DNA of 64,000 nucleotides from Enterovibrio qingdaonensis (GCF_028683135.1 NZ_JAJUBB010000010.1:124001-188000), one strand, 5' to 3'; numbered from the stretch's first letter, positions 44,638 to 54,709 are shown. Numbers and translations: made by a program. Notes: a model not told the origin generated them from the letters alone.

Positions 44638-45189
44638 TTACAGGGAAATAGCACTTGAGAATGCACAACCATTTTTGTCCTTTTCTGACAAGCTTGGCTG
44701 CTCTCCTTTAATTAAAGGCCATTTAATATCTATTCCTTGGTCTTCCCACTTAATGGAAACTTCGGCACTCGGGTTATAGTAATCTGTACATTTGTATACA
44801 AATTCCGCCTCATCACTAGTCACATAAAATCCATGCGCAAAGCCTTCAGGTATCCAAAGTTGACGCTTGTTCTCTGCTGAGAGATACACACCTACCCATT
44901 TGCCAAATGTCGGCGAGTCTTTTCGAATGTCTACGGCCACATCAAACACTTCACCCGATACCACGCGAACCAACTTTCCTTGCGTGTTTTCCGTCTGGTA
45001 ATGCAGACCACGCAAAATCCCTTTATTAGACTTTGAATGGTTGTCCTGCACAAAAGGCGTTGGCTTACCGGTTACCAATTCTTCGAACTTCTGTTGGTTC
45101 CATGTTTCCATAAAGAAACCACGTTCATCACCAAACACGGCTGGTTCAATGATTTTTACGTCAGGAATATCTGTATCAATTACGTTCAT
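44638..45189 (-). CDS. rmlC: dTDP-4-dehydrorhamnose 3,5-epimerase
   Basis: 183 residues from the ATG at 45189, two bases after the rmlD stop; a longer frame reaching 45234 overlaps rmlD and is unlikely. Seen: KIIEPAVFGDERGFFMETWNQQKF, FVQDNHSKSNKGILRGLHYQ (catalytic His in the RGLHYQ segment) and RQLWIPEGFAHGFYV, hallmark motifs of RmlC. It is the third step to dTDP-L-rhamnose. It lies within rmlB-A-D-C. Confidence 0.96.
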   Translation of the reverse strand: MNVIDTDIPDVKIIEPAVFGDERGFFMETWNQQKFEELVTGKPTPFVQDNHSKSNKGILRGLHYQTENTQGKLVRVVSGEVFDVAVDIRKDSPTFGKWVGVYLSAENKRQLWIPEGFAHGFYVTSDEAEFVYKCTDYYNPSAEVSIKWEDQGIDIKWPLIKGEQPSLSEKDKNGCAFSSAISL

Positions 45190-45191
45190 GC

Positions 45192-46073
45192 TTAACTCGC
45201 GTAGTCTTTCAAATTCTTTAATGCCAACTGCCAATCACTTGGATGAATGCCAAACTGTGCGTGAATTTTGTCGTTGTTCAGCTTTGAGTTTGCAGGGCGT
45301 TTTGCCGGTGTCGGATAGTCTGCCGTGGAAATCGGGTTGACCGTCATTGCGGTGGTCAGCACACCCTGTTGCTTCGCCTCTGCAAAAATGGTGTTGGCAA
45401 AGTCATACCAGCTCACATGTGGCATACCTGAGTAGTGGTAAATGCCAAAACCTGTGTGGTTCTCTTTGGTGATGGCCACGGCGATGTGAAGCAATGCACT
45501 GGCGATGTCTCCGGCATAGGTTGGTCCACCAAATTGGTCAGCAACAATGCCTAAGGTGTCGCGGCTTTGGGCCAAACGCAGCATGGATTTCACAAAGTTA
45601 CCGCCATGCTCGCTAAATACCCATGCGGTTCTTAAGATGATATGACGCTCACATGCCTGAGCCACGGCGATTTCACCGGCGAGCTTACTCTCGCCATACA
45701 CGCCTTGCGGACCTGTTTCGTCACTCTCTACATATTCACCGTCTTTGTTGCCCGCAAACACATAGTCAGTCGAAATGTGCAGCATGGCCGCACCAACCTT
45801 ATCGGCCGCTTTGGCAAGGTTCGCGGGCCCATCTCGGTTTATCGCATAGGAAAGCGCGATTTCTTCTTCCGCTTTATCTACCGCGGTATGCGCCGCCGCA
45901 TTGATGATGACATCTGGAGAAAACGAGGTAACCACCGCAGATACCGCAGTCTCATCGGTGATATCCAGCTCTTCACGGTCTAACGCCAAGAACTCGACAT
46001 CCGTCATGCTGTTCAGTTGCTCAACCAAACAACGGCCAACTTGACCGAGACTGCCTGTAATGAGTAACTTCAT
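45192..46073 (-). CDS. rmlD: dTDP-4-dehydrorhamnose reductase
   Basis: 293 residues; last step of dTDP-L-rhamnose synthesis. Rossmann loop TGSLGQVGRCL at residues 6-16, INAAAHTAVDKAEEE, HISTDYVFAGNKDGEYVE and VYGESKLAGE (Y-x3-K) are standard RmlD signatures. The ATG shares one base with the TAA of rmlA (TAATG), and rmlC follows after two bases. Confidence 0.97.
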   Translation of the reverse strand: MKLLITGSLGQVGRCLVEQLNSMTDVEFLALDREELDITDETAVSAVVTSFSPDVIINAAAHTAVDKAEEEIALSYAINRDGPANLAKAADKVGAAMLHISTDYVFAGNKDGEYVESDETGPQGVYGESKLAGEIAVAQACERHIILRTAWVFSEHGGNFVKSMLRLAQSRDTLGIVADQFGGPTYAGDIASALLHIAVAITKENHTGFGIYHYSGMPHVSWYDFANTIFAEAKQQGVLTTAMTVNPISTADYPTPAKRPANSKLNNDKIHAQFGIHPSDWQLALKNLKDYAS

Positions 46074-46951
46074 TATTTCGATTTCTCTTCGTGAATAAGG
46101 CGCATTAGGTATTGGCCGTATTCGTTTTTCATCATCGGCTTGGCAATCTGTTCAACCTGCTCTGCGGTTAACCAGCCATTGCGCCATGCGATTTCTTCCA
46201 AACACGCCACTTTCAGCCCTTGAACATGCTCTATTGTTTGGACGAAAGATGATGCTTCATGCAGGCTTTCGTGGGTTCCTGTATCAAGCCAGGCAAAACC
46301 ACGCCCCAACAATTCAACGTTAAGTGAGCCATCGTTCAAATACATTTCATTCAAGGTGGTGATTTCGAGTTCACCGCGGTCAGACGGTTTCACATCTTTG
46401 GCTAGGCTCACCACGCGGTTGTCATAGAAGTACAAGCCCGTGACGGCATAGTTCGACTTGGGTTGCGCTGGCTTTTCTTCAATCGAGACGGCGCGCATCT
46501 GGTCATCAAATTCCACCACACCAAAACGCTCTGGGTCTTTAACTTGATAACCAAACACGGTCGCACCGGATTCACGCGACGCGGTGTTTCTTAGTGTCTT
46601 GCTGAACGACTGACCGTAGAAGATGTTGTCTCCCAACACCAAACATACGCTGTCATCACCAATAAACTCTTCACCAATAATGAATGCTTGCGCCAGACCG
46701 TCTGGACTTGGCTGCACGGCATAGTCGAGGTGGATGCCAAAATCACTACCGTCACCCAGTAAACGCTTAAAGCTCTCGTTGTCTTCAGGGGTGGTGATAA
46801 TAAGAATGTCGCGAATACCCGCCAACATCAGCGTCGACAACGGGTAATAAATCATCGGTTTGTCGTAGATAGGAAGCAATTGCTTCGACACACCGCGAGT
46901 AATAGGGTAAAGACGCGTGCCTGAGCCGCCCGCAAGAATGATGCCTTTCAT
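46073..46951 (-). CDS. rmlA: Glucose-1-phosphate thymidylyltransferase
   Basis: 292 residues; converts glucose-1-phosphate and dTTP to dTDP-glucose. Begins [20 protein letters not shown], with [33 protein letters not shown] and [21 protein letters not shown], all typical of RmlA. Length is the family norm. It follows rmlB by 70 bases and is coupled to rmlD. Confidence 0.97.
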   Translation of the reverse strand: MKGIILAGGSGTRLYPITRGVSKQLLPIYDKPMIYYPLSTLMLAGIRDILIITTPEDNESFKRLLGDGSDFGIHLDYAVQPSPDGLAQAFIIGEEFIGDDSVCLVLGDNIFYGQSFSKTLRNTASRESGATVFGYQVKDPERFGVVEFDDQMRAVSIEEKPAQPKSNYAVTGLYFYDNRVVSLAKDVKPSDRGELEITTLNEMYLNDGSLNVELLGRGFAWLDTGTHESLHEASSFVQTIEHVQGLKVACLEEIAWRNGWLTAEQVEQIAKPMMKNEYGQYLMRLIHEEKSK

Positions 46952-47021
46952 GAAAATGCTTACTCGATTGAGATTTCATGCCGCAGACAGGCATGAAATC
47001 GATGGGAAGATTTAAGATAGG

Positions 47022-48083
47022 TTAGTTGTTGCCCAAACGCTCTAGACTGTATGAGCCGTCCAACACGCGTGACCACCACGCCTTGTTGTCCAAATACCAC
47101 ATCACGGTTTTTCGTATGCCAGACTCAAAGGTTTCTTCCGGCTTCCAACCCAACTCGCGCTCGATTTTTGAGGCATCGATAGCGTAGCGTACATCGTGAC
47201 CTGGGCGGTCTTTTACGTAGGTGATGAGGTCTTGATACTGCGCCACACCTTCGGGTTTATTCGGCACCAGCTCTTCTAGCAACGCACAGATGGTTTTCAC
47301 CACCTCGATATTGGCTTTTTCGTTATGACCACCAATGTTGTAGGTCTCACCTATCTCACCTTCGGTCGCCACTTTGTAGAGCGCGCGTGCGTGGTCTTCC
47401 ACAAACAACCAATCACGGATTTGCATGCCATCGCCATAAACAGGCAAGGCTTTACCATCCAGTGCATTCAAAATCATCAACGGAATAAGTTTTTCTGGGA
47501 AGTGGTACGGACCGTAGTTGTTTGAGCAGTTGGTCACAATGGTTGGCAAGCCGTAGGTACGGAGCCAAGCGCGAACCAAGTGGTCACTTGAGGCCTTTGA
47601 TGCTGAGTAAGGACTTGAAGGCTCGTACGACGTTTCTTCGGTGAACAAATCGGTTGTGCCTTCAAGGTCACCGTACACTTCATCGGTAGAGATATGATGG
47701 AAGCGGAAGCCGGCTTTTTTATCGCCGTCCAGCGTATTCCAATACTGACGCGCCGCTTCTAAAAGCGCGTAAGTACCAATGATGTTGGTTTCGATAAAGG
47801 CCGCTGGACCGTCAATAGAGCGGTCTACATGAGATTCTGCTGCCAAATGCATGACAACATCTGGCTTATGCGTTGCAAACACACGATCTAGCTCTGCGCG
47901 GTCACAGATATCGACTTGCTCAAAGGCATACCGTTCGCTATCAGAGACCAACGACAAAGACTCAAGGTTACCCGCGTAAGTGAGTTTATCGAGATTAACG
48001 ACGTTATCTTGCGTATTTTCAATAATGTGGCGAACAACGGCTGAGCCAATGAATCCAGCACCACCTGTGACGAGTATTTTCAT
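47022..48083 (-). CDS. rmlB: dTDP-glucose 4,6-dehydratase
   Basis: 353 residues; first gene of the long operon and second step to dTDP-L-rhamnose. Seen: [13 protein letters not shown] (7-19), [25 protein letters not shown], and the [12 protein letters not shown] catalytic pair. The ATG at 48083 is preceded by a leader of about 50 bases downstream of a perfect ops element (48134-48145). The rmlB-A-D-C order is common in Vibrio and enterobacterial O-antigen clusters. Confidence 0.97.
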   Translation of the reverse strand: MKILVTGGAGFIGSAVVRHIIENTQDNVVNLDKLTYAGNLESLSLVSDSERYAFEQVDICDRAELDRVFATHKPDVVMHLAAESHVDRSIDGPAAFIETNIIGTYALLEAARQYWNTLDGDKKAGFRFHHISTDEVYGDLEGTTDLFTEETSYEPSSPYSASKASSDHLVRAWLRTYGLPTIVTNCSNNYGPYHFPEKLIPLMILNALDGKALPVYGDGMQIRDWLFVEDHARALYKVATEGEIGETYNIGGHNEKANIEVVKTICALLEELVPNKPEGVAQYQDLITYVKDRPGHDVRYAIDASKIERELGWKPEETFESGIRKTVMWYLDNKAWWSRVLDGSYSLERLGNN

Positions 48084-48133
48084 CTAGATATCCAATTAAA
48101 TTCTTAAAAACGACATTATACAGCTATTCCAGA

Positions 48134-48145
48134 CACGCTACCGCC
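48134..48145 (-). promoter_or_regulatory. ops element of the rmlB operon leader
   Basis: The minus strand reads GGCGGTAGCGTG, identical to the ops core upstream of wza. It lies in the 111-base gap between the rfaH stop and rmlB. A 5-bp stem (TTGAG/CTCAA) with loop GGCGACA sits one base upstream, matching in position, size and loop end the TTTGG/CCAAA hairpin at the wza site. Confidence 0.93.
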
Positions 48146-48194
48146 CTTGAGTGTCGCCCTCAAAAAGCGCATCCAGCTTAAATTTCTAGGCAAT

Positions 48195-48692
48195 TTACGC
48201 CTTTTCTATTTCTCTGTTTTCAGTTGATACTTCAATTTGCTTCGCAATAACGTTGATCAACAAAATAGAACGCTTTTCACCATCGGGTTCTTTGTAAATC
48301 GCTTCACACCCTTGAAATTGACCACTCACGACATGCACAGCATCACCCGCATTAATAACGTCCTTTAGAGCATCTCTTTGAGCGTCACTGTCTTCGTGAG
48401 CCATAAGTTCTACAATCAGTTCAAACGGTACATTTTGGGGAATGCTTCCCCGTCTTACAAAATCAACTATGCCTCTGGTCGATCGGATCGTGGTGAAGCT
48501 AATAATCTCAGGGTCGAATGAAGCAAAAATGTAGTTCGGGAACAACGGTTCACTCTGGGACGAACGCTTACCGCGGCGGATTTTCTCAACCAAAACTTGC
48601 GGGTAATAGCAATCGACACCTTGACGTTTCAGGTGCTGCTCTGCGCGTTGTTGCTCGCTGCGTTTACAATAGAGCAGATACCATGGATTCAT
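48195..48692 (-). CDS. rfaH: Transcription antitermination factor RfaH
   Basis: 165 residues, NusG-family specialised elongation factor. The N-terminal domain starts MNPWYLLYCKRSEQQRAEQHLKRQ, then EKIRRGKRSSQSEPLFPNYIF and TTIRSTRGIVDFVRRG, nearly superimposable on E. coli RfaH. The C-terminal KOW-like part has IYKEPDGEKRSILLINVI, matching the fold-switching domain. It binds RNA polymerase paused at ops elements and boosts expression of long polysaccharide operons. Two ops sites occur in this window. It starts with ATG at 48692, and a promoter-like TTGCTG-17-TATACT lies 63 bases upstream. Being directly upstream of the ops-rmlB leader, it may be co-transcribed with the operon it controls. Confidence 0.96.
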   Translation of the reverse strand: MNPWYLLYCKRSEQQRAEQHLKRQGVDCYYPQVLVEKIRRGKRSSQSEPLFPNYIFASFDPEIISFTTIRSTRGIVDFVRRGSIPQNVPFELIVELMAHEDSDAQRDALKDVINAGDAVHVVSGQFQGCEAIYKEPDGEKRSILLINVIAKQIEVSTENREIEKA

Positions 48693-48754
48693 TTCATTCT
48701 CGTCGATTTCAAAGCTAGGGAAATTCTTGCATCGGGTTTGCGAAGCAACTCAAG

Positions 48755-48783
48755 AGTATATTAGGCTGGATACCTTGCAGCAA
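48755..48783 (-). promoter_or_regulatory. Probable sigma-70 promoter of rfaH
   Basis: Minus strand: TTGCTG, a 17-base spacer and TATACT (five of six matches to the -10 consensus), 63 bases before the rfaH ATG. The -35 overlaps a small dyad (CCTTG-CTG-CAAGG). Assigned by eye only. Confidence 0.5.
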
Positions 48784-48854
48784 GGGCTGTGCAGGTAACT
48801 GAACAATTTGTCTGCACTTCATCAAGTTTTATTTATTTAAGGTTGCTTTGTTGC

Positions 48855-48888
48855 AAAAAATAAAAAGGCCGCCAAATATTGGCGGCCT
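48855..48888 (-). terminator. Intrinsic terminator of the RssB-like gene
   Basis: AGGCCGCCAA pairs exactly with TTGGCGGCCT over a three-base loop; on the minus strand TTTTTATTTTTT follows. It is 20 bases beyond the stop of the response regulator gene and insulates rfaH from it. Confidence 0.93.
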
Positions 48889-48907
48889 ATGCAGTTATGT
48901 ATTCAGA

Positions 48908-49963
48908 TTAGGCAGACAGACGCTGGATATCTAAGCTGAAGCTGGTTAATCCTATCTCACTAAGTGAAACACGGACGCTCCCGCTTGAAAGATCAATGGT
49001 TTGGAATCGGGTTGACGCTGCGTCGATGCCGAGAAGGTGGTCATTTTTGACGATAATGGCATTGCCTGAGCCATCAACGACTGCGTTCAGGCCTGTCGAT
49101 AAAACATCTAACTGGTTGTCCGCCGCGTTGAGAATCCCAAACATGGCCCGTATCGGACTCGCATAAGTTGATTTTTTAATCGCGTGTTCAATTTGGTGTA
49201 CGAGGTGTATAAACCCTCTTTCATCCGCGTCTTGTGTGCGGATGTATTCGTTAAAGAAGGCGCGAATCATCAATGTTGTTGCTGTACCGTTTTGACCCGC
49301 GGAGGCACTGTCAACCATATAAAACGCCATTTTCCCGTCCATCATCCACATGTAGTCAAGAACGACGGGGTTGGAGTCTGCTGACTGCAGGGAATGATAA
49401 GACAAACGCCAATCGCCCTGACGAGAGTCTTGCTCTGGCATTAAGCCCATTAGCAAATCTCGCGCATTGCCTGGGTTATCAAGTAAGTCATCGAGGTGCC
49501 AACGGAGTTCATCCGTTAGTGGTTGCTCACTTCCTTGGGATACTTTAAACCACTGTTGAGTGAAATCATTGTCGTTACAGGTTTCTGATTCAGACTCTTC
49601 GAGCACGGAGATAATGGCTGAACGCACGACCATAATGTCGTCGATGGGTTTAATCAGAAAATCTTTGACACCGAAGCGTAACGCTTGAGCGACGTCTGAC
49701 ATTCCGCCCGTTCCCGATATAACGATCACGGGCAGCATAGGGTATTCAAGACTAACTTCCTGGACAAACTCTAAACCCGTCATAATGGGCATTGATAAGT
49801 CGCTTATCAGTAGGTCAGGAATGCCTTCTCTCAATGCTTTTAATCCATCAAGCCCATTTTCAGCCTCACGGACAGTGCATCCTTCCTTACGAAGAAAACC
49901 AGCAATGATACGGATAAACACCGGATCATCTTCAACAATGAGAACTTCTTTTCCTGCTAACAC
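48908..49963 (-). CDS. RssB-like response regulator
   Basis: 351 residues. Receiver domain (about 1-120) with acidic pair E11-D12-D13, phosphoacceptor D55 (LLISDLSMP), the switch segment VISGTG and K105 (LIKPID). The C-terminal part (about 150-351) resembles a degenerate PP2C-type phosphatase domain as in RssB/HnR, the adaptor that delivers RpoS to ClpXP. The reading is GTG start with GGGAG about nine bases upstream. It might control RpoS turnover or another regulator; in Vibrio several RssB-like proteins exist, so the partner is uncertain. Next to rfaH and a divergent LysR gene. Confidence 0.82.
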   Translation of the reverse strand: MLAGKEVLIVEDDPVFIRIIAGFLRKEGCTVREAENGLDGLKALREGIPDLLISDLSMPIMTGLEFVQEVSLEYPMLPVIVISGTGGMSDVAQALRFGVKDFLIKPIDDIMVVRSAIISVLEESESETCNDNDFTQQWFKVSQGSEQPLTDELRWHLDDLLDNPGNARDLLMGLMPEQDSRQGDWRLSYHSLQSADSNPVVLDYMWMMDGKMAFYMVDSASAGQNGTATTLMIRAFFNEYIRTQDADERGFIHLVHQIEHAIKKSTYASPIRAMFGILNAADNQLDVLSTGLNAVVDGSGNAIIVKNDHLLGIDAASTRFQTIDLSSGSVRVSLSEIGLTSFSLDIQRLSA

Positions 49964-50269
49964 TGTCTTGCACTCCCATTTGCATTGCTAGTTGGACAAC
50001 TGACTTTGACTCCACAATGCGTTTCAACTCTGTATAGGATAGTTGGCTTTGCTACTAATCGTGGTACTCTGAACCACTTTTCCATATTGCAAGGCTCTAA
50101 CCGTCTGTATCACGTCATTTTTTAAATTGTGTAAGCTAAGCTATTAGGATGTTAGTCCACATCAGTTGCACACTTTCTTGATATGAGACAACGAAAACGA
50201 GTCCTTGTTAATTTGAAATACACAATTACTGGTCTTTTAGTGAAGGCCCTCGCATGAAACTGAAATTTT
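49964..50269. other. Divergent regulatory region between RssB-like and LysR genes
   Basis: 306 bases. It should contain promoters for both flanking genes. The only distinct item is a nine-codon open frame at 50254-50283 (ATG with AAGG seven bases upstream) that overlaps the LysR start in another frame. I see no clear dyad, ops site or consensus promoter. Confidence 0.5.
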
Positions 50270-51160
50270 ATGAAACTAGATGATTTAAATCTGTTCAGGC
50301 TTATTGTTGAGCATGGCAGCTACACACTAGCCTCAAAAAAAACAGGCATTCCAGTCGCTACCCTCACGCGCAGAATTCAAGCACTTGAGGAAGACATTCA
50401 AATTCGGCTACTGCACCGCGACGCGAGAAAGCTGTCTGTTACAGAAGCTGGCCAATCATTTTTCGAACGCTGTAAACCACTGTTAGAGCAACTCATCGAT
50501 ACAGCTGACGATCTAACTGAAAGCTGCAAGGGTACTTCAGGTGTACTTCGCATCAGTGCGCCATCAAACATTGCGATGAAGCTGTTGCAGCCAATGTTCT
50601 CTGAGTTCCTAAAAAAGTACCCAGATATTCGCCTCGACTTAGCGTTATCAAATGATATCGACCAACAAAACAATGATGACCGCCACGCATTCATTCGTAT
50701 TGGTCCACAGCGGGACTCTTCGCTGATCGCTCGAAAGCTTCATTCAGTGAGAGATATTCTTGTCGCAAGCCCTTGCTACCTAAAAAATCGCCCGCCGCTG
50801 AGAGATGCAGCCGACCTGCCACATCACGACTTGCTGAAAGGCTGGCCATTGATGCGTTGGCGTCTAAACGATGACAAAGGGCAACAGCTTTGCGTATCCC
50901 AACAGGGACGTTTTGAAGCCTCTGAGCTTCGTGTTATTCGTGTTGCCGCTAAAGATGGTCTGGGTGTTGCACTCATTCCGGATGTATTGGTTCAGCAAGA
51001 CTTGGAAAACGGCGAGCTTGAGCATGTTTTACAAGATTGGACGTCAAACCCACGAGATATTTACCTGATGTACCGAGACAAAACACATCAACCAGAAAAA
51101 CTTCGTGCGTTTATCGAGTTTTCGCTGGCTTTTTTTCAGTCGAGATCATCAAATTCGTGA
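50270..51160 (+). CDS. LysR-family transcriptional regulator
   Basis: 296 residues. The N-terminal helix-turn-helix (about 1-60) reads LDDLNLFRLIVEHGSYTLASKKTGIPVATLTRRIQALEEDIQIRLLHRD, standard for LysR proteins. The remainder is a periplasmic-binding-protein-like effector domain with VLRISAPSNIAMKLLQPMFSEFLKKYPDIRLDLAL. It belongs to the DmlR/YafC-type group by general wording. Its own ribosome site is weak and the start is embedded in a short upstream frame. No obvious target gene is adjacent; a Yip1-family gene follows after 180 bases. Confidence 0.92.
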   Translation: MKLDDLNLFRLIVEHGSYTLASKKTGIPVATLTRRIQALEEDIQIRLLHRDARKLSVTEAGQSFFERCKPLLEQLIDTADDLTESCKGTSGVLRISAPSNIAMKLLQPMFSEFLKKYPDIRLDLALSNDIDQQNNDDRHAFIRIGPQRDSSLIARKLHSVRDILVASPCYLKNRPPLRDAADLPHHDLLKGWPLMRWRLNDDKGQQLCVSQQGRFEASELRVIRVAAKDGLGVALIPDVLVQQDLENGELEHVLQDWTSNPRDIYLMYRDKTHQPEKLRAFIEFSLAFFQSRSSNS

Positions 51161-51340
51161 CTAAGATCTCAAGTGTCCCAGTTTCGATAAGTGATTAAAA
51201 AATAGACGAAGTTTTGCTCATTAAAACTTGCTAAGCGCTCCTTCAACAGCTAGTTGTTATAGGTATGTAAACGCAAATCTAACTCTGGTTAAACAAGAGT
51301 TTTTCTCGCGATACGTATCAAGCTGCCTGAAGGAGCGACT

Positions 51341-51940
51341 ATGATTCTGGGACATTTGTGGGGCCTTTACACCCACCCAAAAGAAGAATGGAAGAACATC
51401 TACGATCGTCATGAAGGGACGGTTGAAAGCCTCGGTCATGCCGCCATAATGGCTCTTATCCCACCAATCTGTGCCTACTACTCGAGTGTACATATTGGGT
51501 GGAGCATTGGTGTTGGTGACCCTATTTTCCTTACCGAGCAAAGCGCACTGATCATCGCTTTTGCTATGTATTTTGCATTGATCACCGGCGTAATGGCTCT
51601 CGCCTATCTAACACTTTGGATGAGCCGAACGTTTGGTTCAGAACCCACATACACACAAGCACTTGAGCTGGCAGCTTACACCGCAACGCCGATATTTATG
51701 GTCGGGCTTGCAGCGCTCTATCCTGTCGTTTGGTTTGTCATGCTCGTTGGTTTGGCGGGCATCGCTTATTCCATCTATCTGCTGTACACCGGCGTCCCTA
51801 TCATCATGCATATTCCCGAAGAACGCGGGTTCATCTATGCGAGCTCAGTGGTAACCTGTGGATTGGTGTTACTGGTTGCGATACTGGCAAGTACGGTGAT
51901 TATGTGGAACGTTGGCTTTGGTCCTATGTTCGTTCATTAG
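51341..51940 (+). CDS. Yip1/YohC-family inner-membrane protein
   Basis: 199 residues with five predicted membrane helices (about 35-55, 70-95, 110-130, 133-150, 165-190). The opening MILGHLWGLYTHPKEEWKNI and the ELAAYTATPIFMVGLAALYP segment are characteristic of bacterial Yip1-domain proteins such as YohC. Function is unknown. AAGGAG lies six bases before the ATG. It converges with purF at a shared terminator. Confidence 0.87.
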   Translation: MILGHLWGLYTHPKEEWKNIYDRHEGTVESLGHAAIMALIPPICAYYSSVHIGWSIGVGDPIFLTEQSALIIAFAMYFALITGVMALAYLTLWMSRTFGSEPTYTQALELAAYTATPIFMVGLAALYPVVWFVMLVGLAGIAYSIYLLYTGVPIIMHIPEERGFIYASSVVTCGLVLLVAILASTVIMWNVGFGPMFVH

Positions 51941-51959
51941 CGATGACTGCCCGAAAAGA

Positions 51960-51990
51960 AAAAGCGCGGCTATTGCCGCGCTTTTTAGTT
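51960..51990. terminator. Bidirectional terminator between the Yip1-family gene and purF
   Basis: AAAAGCGCGGC and GCCGCGCTTTT form an 11-bp stem over TATT. T-runs exist on both sides (TTTTT on the plus strand; TTTTTCTTTTC on the minus strand), so it serves both convergent genes. Confidence 0.93.
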
Positions 51991-52009
51991 CTATTTTTTG
52001 AGAGCTCTT

Positions 52010-53527
52010 TTAGTTTTCTTCGTTGTAGATTTCGAGGTTCGCCAACTCTTGTTGCTGCTCTCTCACGGCTTTCGTTTCATCATTCCGTAAGCTGGCAATA
52101 TAGTCGAGGTAGGCTTGATCGATATCGGTGGTCACATATTGTCCACTGAACACCGAGCTTTCAAATTGTTGAATATCTGGATTGCCTTCTCTCACTGCTT
52201 CTTCTAGATCAGCAAGGTCTTGGAATATCAAGCCATCAGCACCAATGATGTTGTTGATTTCATCCACTTCACGTCCGTGAGCAATCAGTTCATTGGCACT
52301 TGGCATATCAATCCCATAGACGTTCGGGAAACGAATCTCTGGTGCTGCTGATGCCATGTAAACGCGTTTTGCACCCGCTTCGCGTGCCATCTCAATGATT
52401 TGCTCAGACGTGGTTCCGCGTACAATGGAATCGTCCACAAGAAGAACAGATTTACCTTTGAACTCCGAACGGATGGCGTTCAATTTGCGGCGTACTGACT
52501 TACGACGTTGCTGTTGACCTGGCATGATGAAGGTTCGGCCAACATAACGGTTTTTTACAAATCCTTGTCGATACGGCTTTTCTAGTACCTGAGCAATCTC
52601 AAGTGCAATATCACAAGATGTCTCTGGGATTGGGATTACCACATCGATATCTAAGTCTTCCCATTCACGTTTGATTTTCGCGCCCAACATCTTGCCCATG
52701 TTGATTCGCGCAGCATAGACAGAAATCTTATCGATAAATGAATCTGGACGCGCAAAATAAACAAATTCGAAAATACATGGTGACAAAGATGGGGAGTCTG
52801 AACACTGACGCGTAAACAATTCACCTTCAAACGTAATATATACGGCCTCACCCGGCGCAACATCGCGCATAAAGTCAAAACCAACAGCGTCAAGTGCGAC
52901 GGATTCTGAGGCGACCATATATTCCGTACGTCCATTGACGGTGCGCTTTCCTAAGCACAATGGACGAATACCATCTGGGTCGCGGAATGCAATAAGACCA
53001 TGCCCGATGATCATCGCGACTACCGCATAAGCACCTGACACTTGGCTATGCACTTCACGAACCGCATTGAACACGTCGTCTTGATGCAGCGGATGTGAAG
53101 TCGCTTTATCAATCTGGTGAGCCAAAACGTTCAGCAGGATTTCAGAATCAGACGTGGTGTTTAGGTGACGGCGGTCGTGTGCAAATAAAGAGTCACGCAG
53201 TTGGTTAGCATTGGTCAGGTTGCCGTTATGCGCCAATGTGATGCCATAAGGTGAGTTAACGTAAAAAGGCTGCGCTTCAGAGGCACTGGAGCTTCCTGCC
53301 GTTGGATAGCGAACATGGCCTACACCAACGGTTCCTTGCAGACGTTGCATGTGCTTTAGTTGGAAAACATCTTTTACCAACCCGTTTGCTTTTCTCAAGC
53401 GAAAGCGGTTGTTATCAATAGTCACGATTCCCGCGGCATCTTGTCCTCGATGCTGAAGCACTGTCAACGCATCGTAAATCGACTGATTAACCGGGGTTTC
53501 ACCCACAATCCCAACAATCCCACACAT
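52010..53527 (-). CDS. purF: Amidophosphoribosyltransferase
   Basis: 505 residues; first committed step of purine synthesis (PRPP plus glutamine to phosphoribosylamine). N-terminal nucleophile Cys2 follows the initiator (MCGIVGIVG), with [10 protein letters not shown] and HNGNLTN in the glutaminase domain. The C-terminal phosphoribosyltransferase signature [17 protein letters not shown] is intact. Length equals E. coli PurF. It follows cvpA by 84 bases, the usual order. Confidence 0.97.
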   Translation of the reverse strand: MCGIVGIVGETPVNQSIYDALTVLQHRGQDAAGIVTIDNNRFRLRKANGLVKDVFQLKHMQRLQGTVGVGHVRYPTAGSSSASEAQPFYVNSPYGITLAHNGNLTNANQLRDSLFAHDRRHLNTTSDSEILLNVLAHQIDKATSHPLHQDDVFNAVREVHSQVSGAYAVVAMIIGHGLIAFRDPDGIRPLCLGKRTVNGRTEYMVASESVALDAVGFDFMRDVAPGEAVYITFEGELFTRQCSDSPSLSPCIFEFVYFARPDSFIDKISVYAARINMGKMLGAKIKREWEDLDIDVVIPIPETSCDIALEIAQVLEKPYRQGFVKNRYVGRTFIMPGQQQRRKSVRRKLNAIRSEFKGKSVLLVDDSIVRGTTSEQIIEMAREAGAKRVYMASAAPEIRFPNVYGIDMPSANELIAHGREVDEINNIIGADGLIFQDLADLEEAVREGNPDIQQFESSVFSGQYVTTDIDQAYLDYIASLRNDETKAVREQQQELANLEIYNEEN

Positions 53528-53611
53528 GTATGCTGTTCCTTGTAAAGCCAGAGTGTTCCCGAGGGACAGCGAGCCGGTTTCAGGTGCTGCGTCGACAGCA
53601 CCTGACCGTCG

Positions 53612-54103
53612 TTATATCACCTTGGGTAAGAAGCTGGAGCTCTGCTCCAAATACGAGAAAAACCATTCAATCACTACCCCAAATCTAGGGATTAATTGTG
53701 ATTGTTTCCACTCGGTGCTGCTGGCAAAACCAGTAAACGCATCCAGAAAGAACAATACGGCGGCAACAATCAGCACCCCACGAATTCCTCCGAATACGAT
53801 ACCCAGTACGCGGTCCGTACCCGATAATCCGGTCTTTTGAACCAATTGTCCGATGACGTAGTTCACCACAGCACCAACGATCAAAGTCGCTATAAATAGC
53901 ACGGCTATCGCCGCACCGTTTCGAATCATTTCGTCCTGAATATTGGTGAAGTAAGCCGCTAACTGCGGGTAAAAATTGCTGGCAACGAAAAACGCACCAA
54001 ACCATATCACCAGCGACAGTGCTTCTTTCACAAATCCACGGACCAAGCTAATCACAGCAGAGAAGCTGATCACTCCAATAATGACGTAATCTATCCAATT
54101 CAT
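53612..54103 (-). CDS. cvpA: Colicin V production protein CvpA
   Basis: 163 residues with four membrane helices, opening [24 protein letters not shown], the family signature, and [14 protein letters not shown] near the third helix ([14 protein letters not shown]). An inner-membrane protein needed for colicin V export and envelope-stress tolerance in E. coli; exact function is unclear. It lies between dedD and purF as in other gammaproteobacteria. Confidence 0.95.
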   Translation of the reverse strand: MNWIDYVIIGVISFSAVISLVRGFVKEALSLVIWFGAFFVASNFYPQLAAYFTNIQDEMIRNGAAIAVLFIATLIVGAVVNYVIGQLVQKTGLSGTDRVLGIVFGGIRGVLIVAAVLFFLDAFTGFASSTEWKQSQLIPRFGVVIEWFFSYLEQSSSFLPKVI

Positions 54104-54166
54104 CTTTTATTCATCTGAGCGATTCGCGCGCATTTTAACAGAAAAAATGACGACGCAAACGTTTTC

Positions 54167-54709
54167 TTATGGGTTTAATGGGTTAAATCTAAGCAGTTGG
54201 CCTTTTAATCCGGTCAAAGACTCTAAATCTGCAGTCATCGACGCAAGCTTATCTTTGGACACGTCCGGACCAACTTCAACGCGGGCAAGTTCACCCTCTT
54301 TTACATCTCGGGGTAAAAGTTGAGCGGGATAACCTTTACTGCGTAGCGTCGCTACGAGGTTCTTTGCATTGTCTAAGTTACGGAATGTACCTAAACGAAT
54401 GACCCATGCGGAATCTTGATATCCTTCCTTTGGAGCCTGAGTGTCAGCCTCAATAGGTTCCGAAACCTCTGCATCATCATTCGTCACGGTGACCATGACA
54501 GGGTCTTGTGGCATGAATGACTCTGACGTTTCAGGCTTTTCAACAGGTTCATTTAAGACACTTTCATCAAACTCTTCATGAAGCGGGATCGCTTCAAAGT
54601 TCTCCTGATAGTGTGCTTTTTTGCCGTCAAACACATCGGGTATAAAAATGATGCCCAACGAGACCAAAATTAGCGTCCCAACTAGGCGGTTTTGAAATTG
54701 AGTGGCCAC
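54167..54709 (-). CDS. dedD: Cell-division SPOR-domain protein DedD
   Basis: 180 residues from the GTG at 54709, giving VATQFQNRLVGTLILVSLGIIFIPDVFDGKK, a match to the E. coli DedD opening; GGAG lies six bases upstream and the folC stop two bases away. A longer frame to 54793 overlaps folC and is rejected. It has one N-terminal membrane helix (about 9-25), an acidic linker, and a C-terminal SPOR domain (WVIRLGTFRNLDNAKNLVATLRSKGYPA) that binds denuded septal peptidoglycan. Confidence 0.93.
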   Translation of the reverse strand: MATQFQNRLVGTLILVSLGIIFIPDVFDGKKAHYQENFEAIPLHEEFDESVLNEPVEKPETSESFMPQDPVMVTVTNDDAEVSEPIEADTQAPKEGYQDSAWVIRLGTFRNLDNAKNLVATLRSKGYPAQLLPRDVKEGELARVEVGPDVSKDKLASMTADLESLTGLKGQLLRFNPLNP

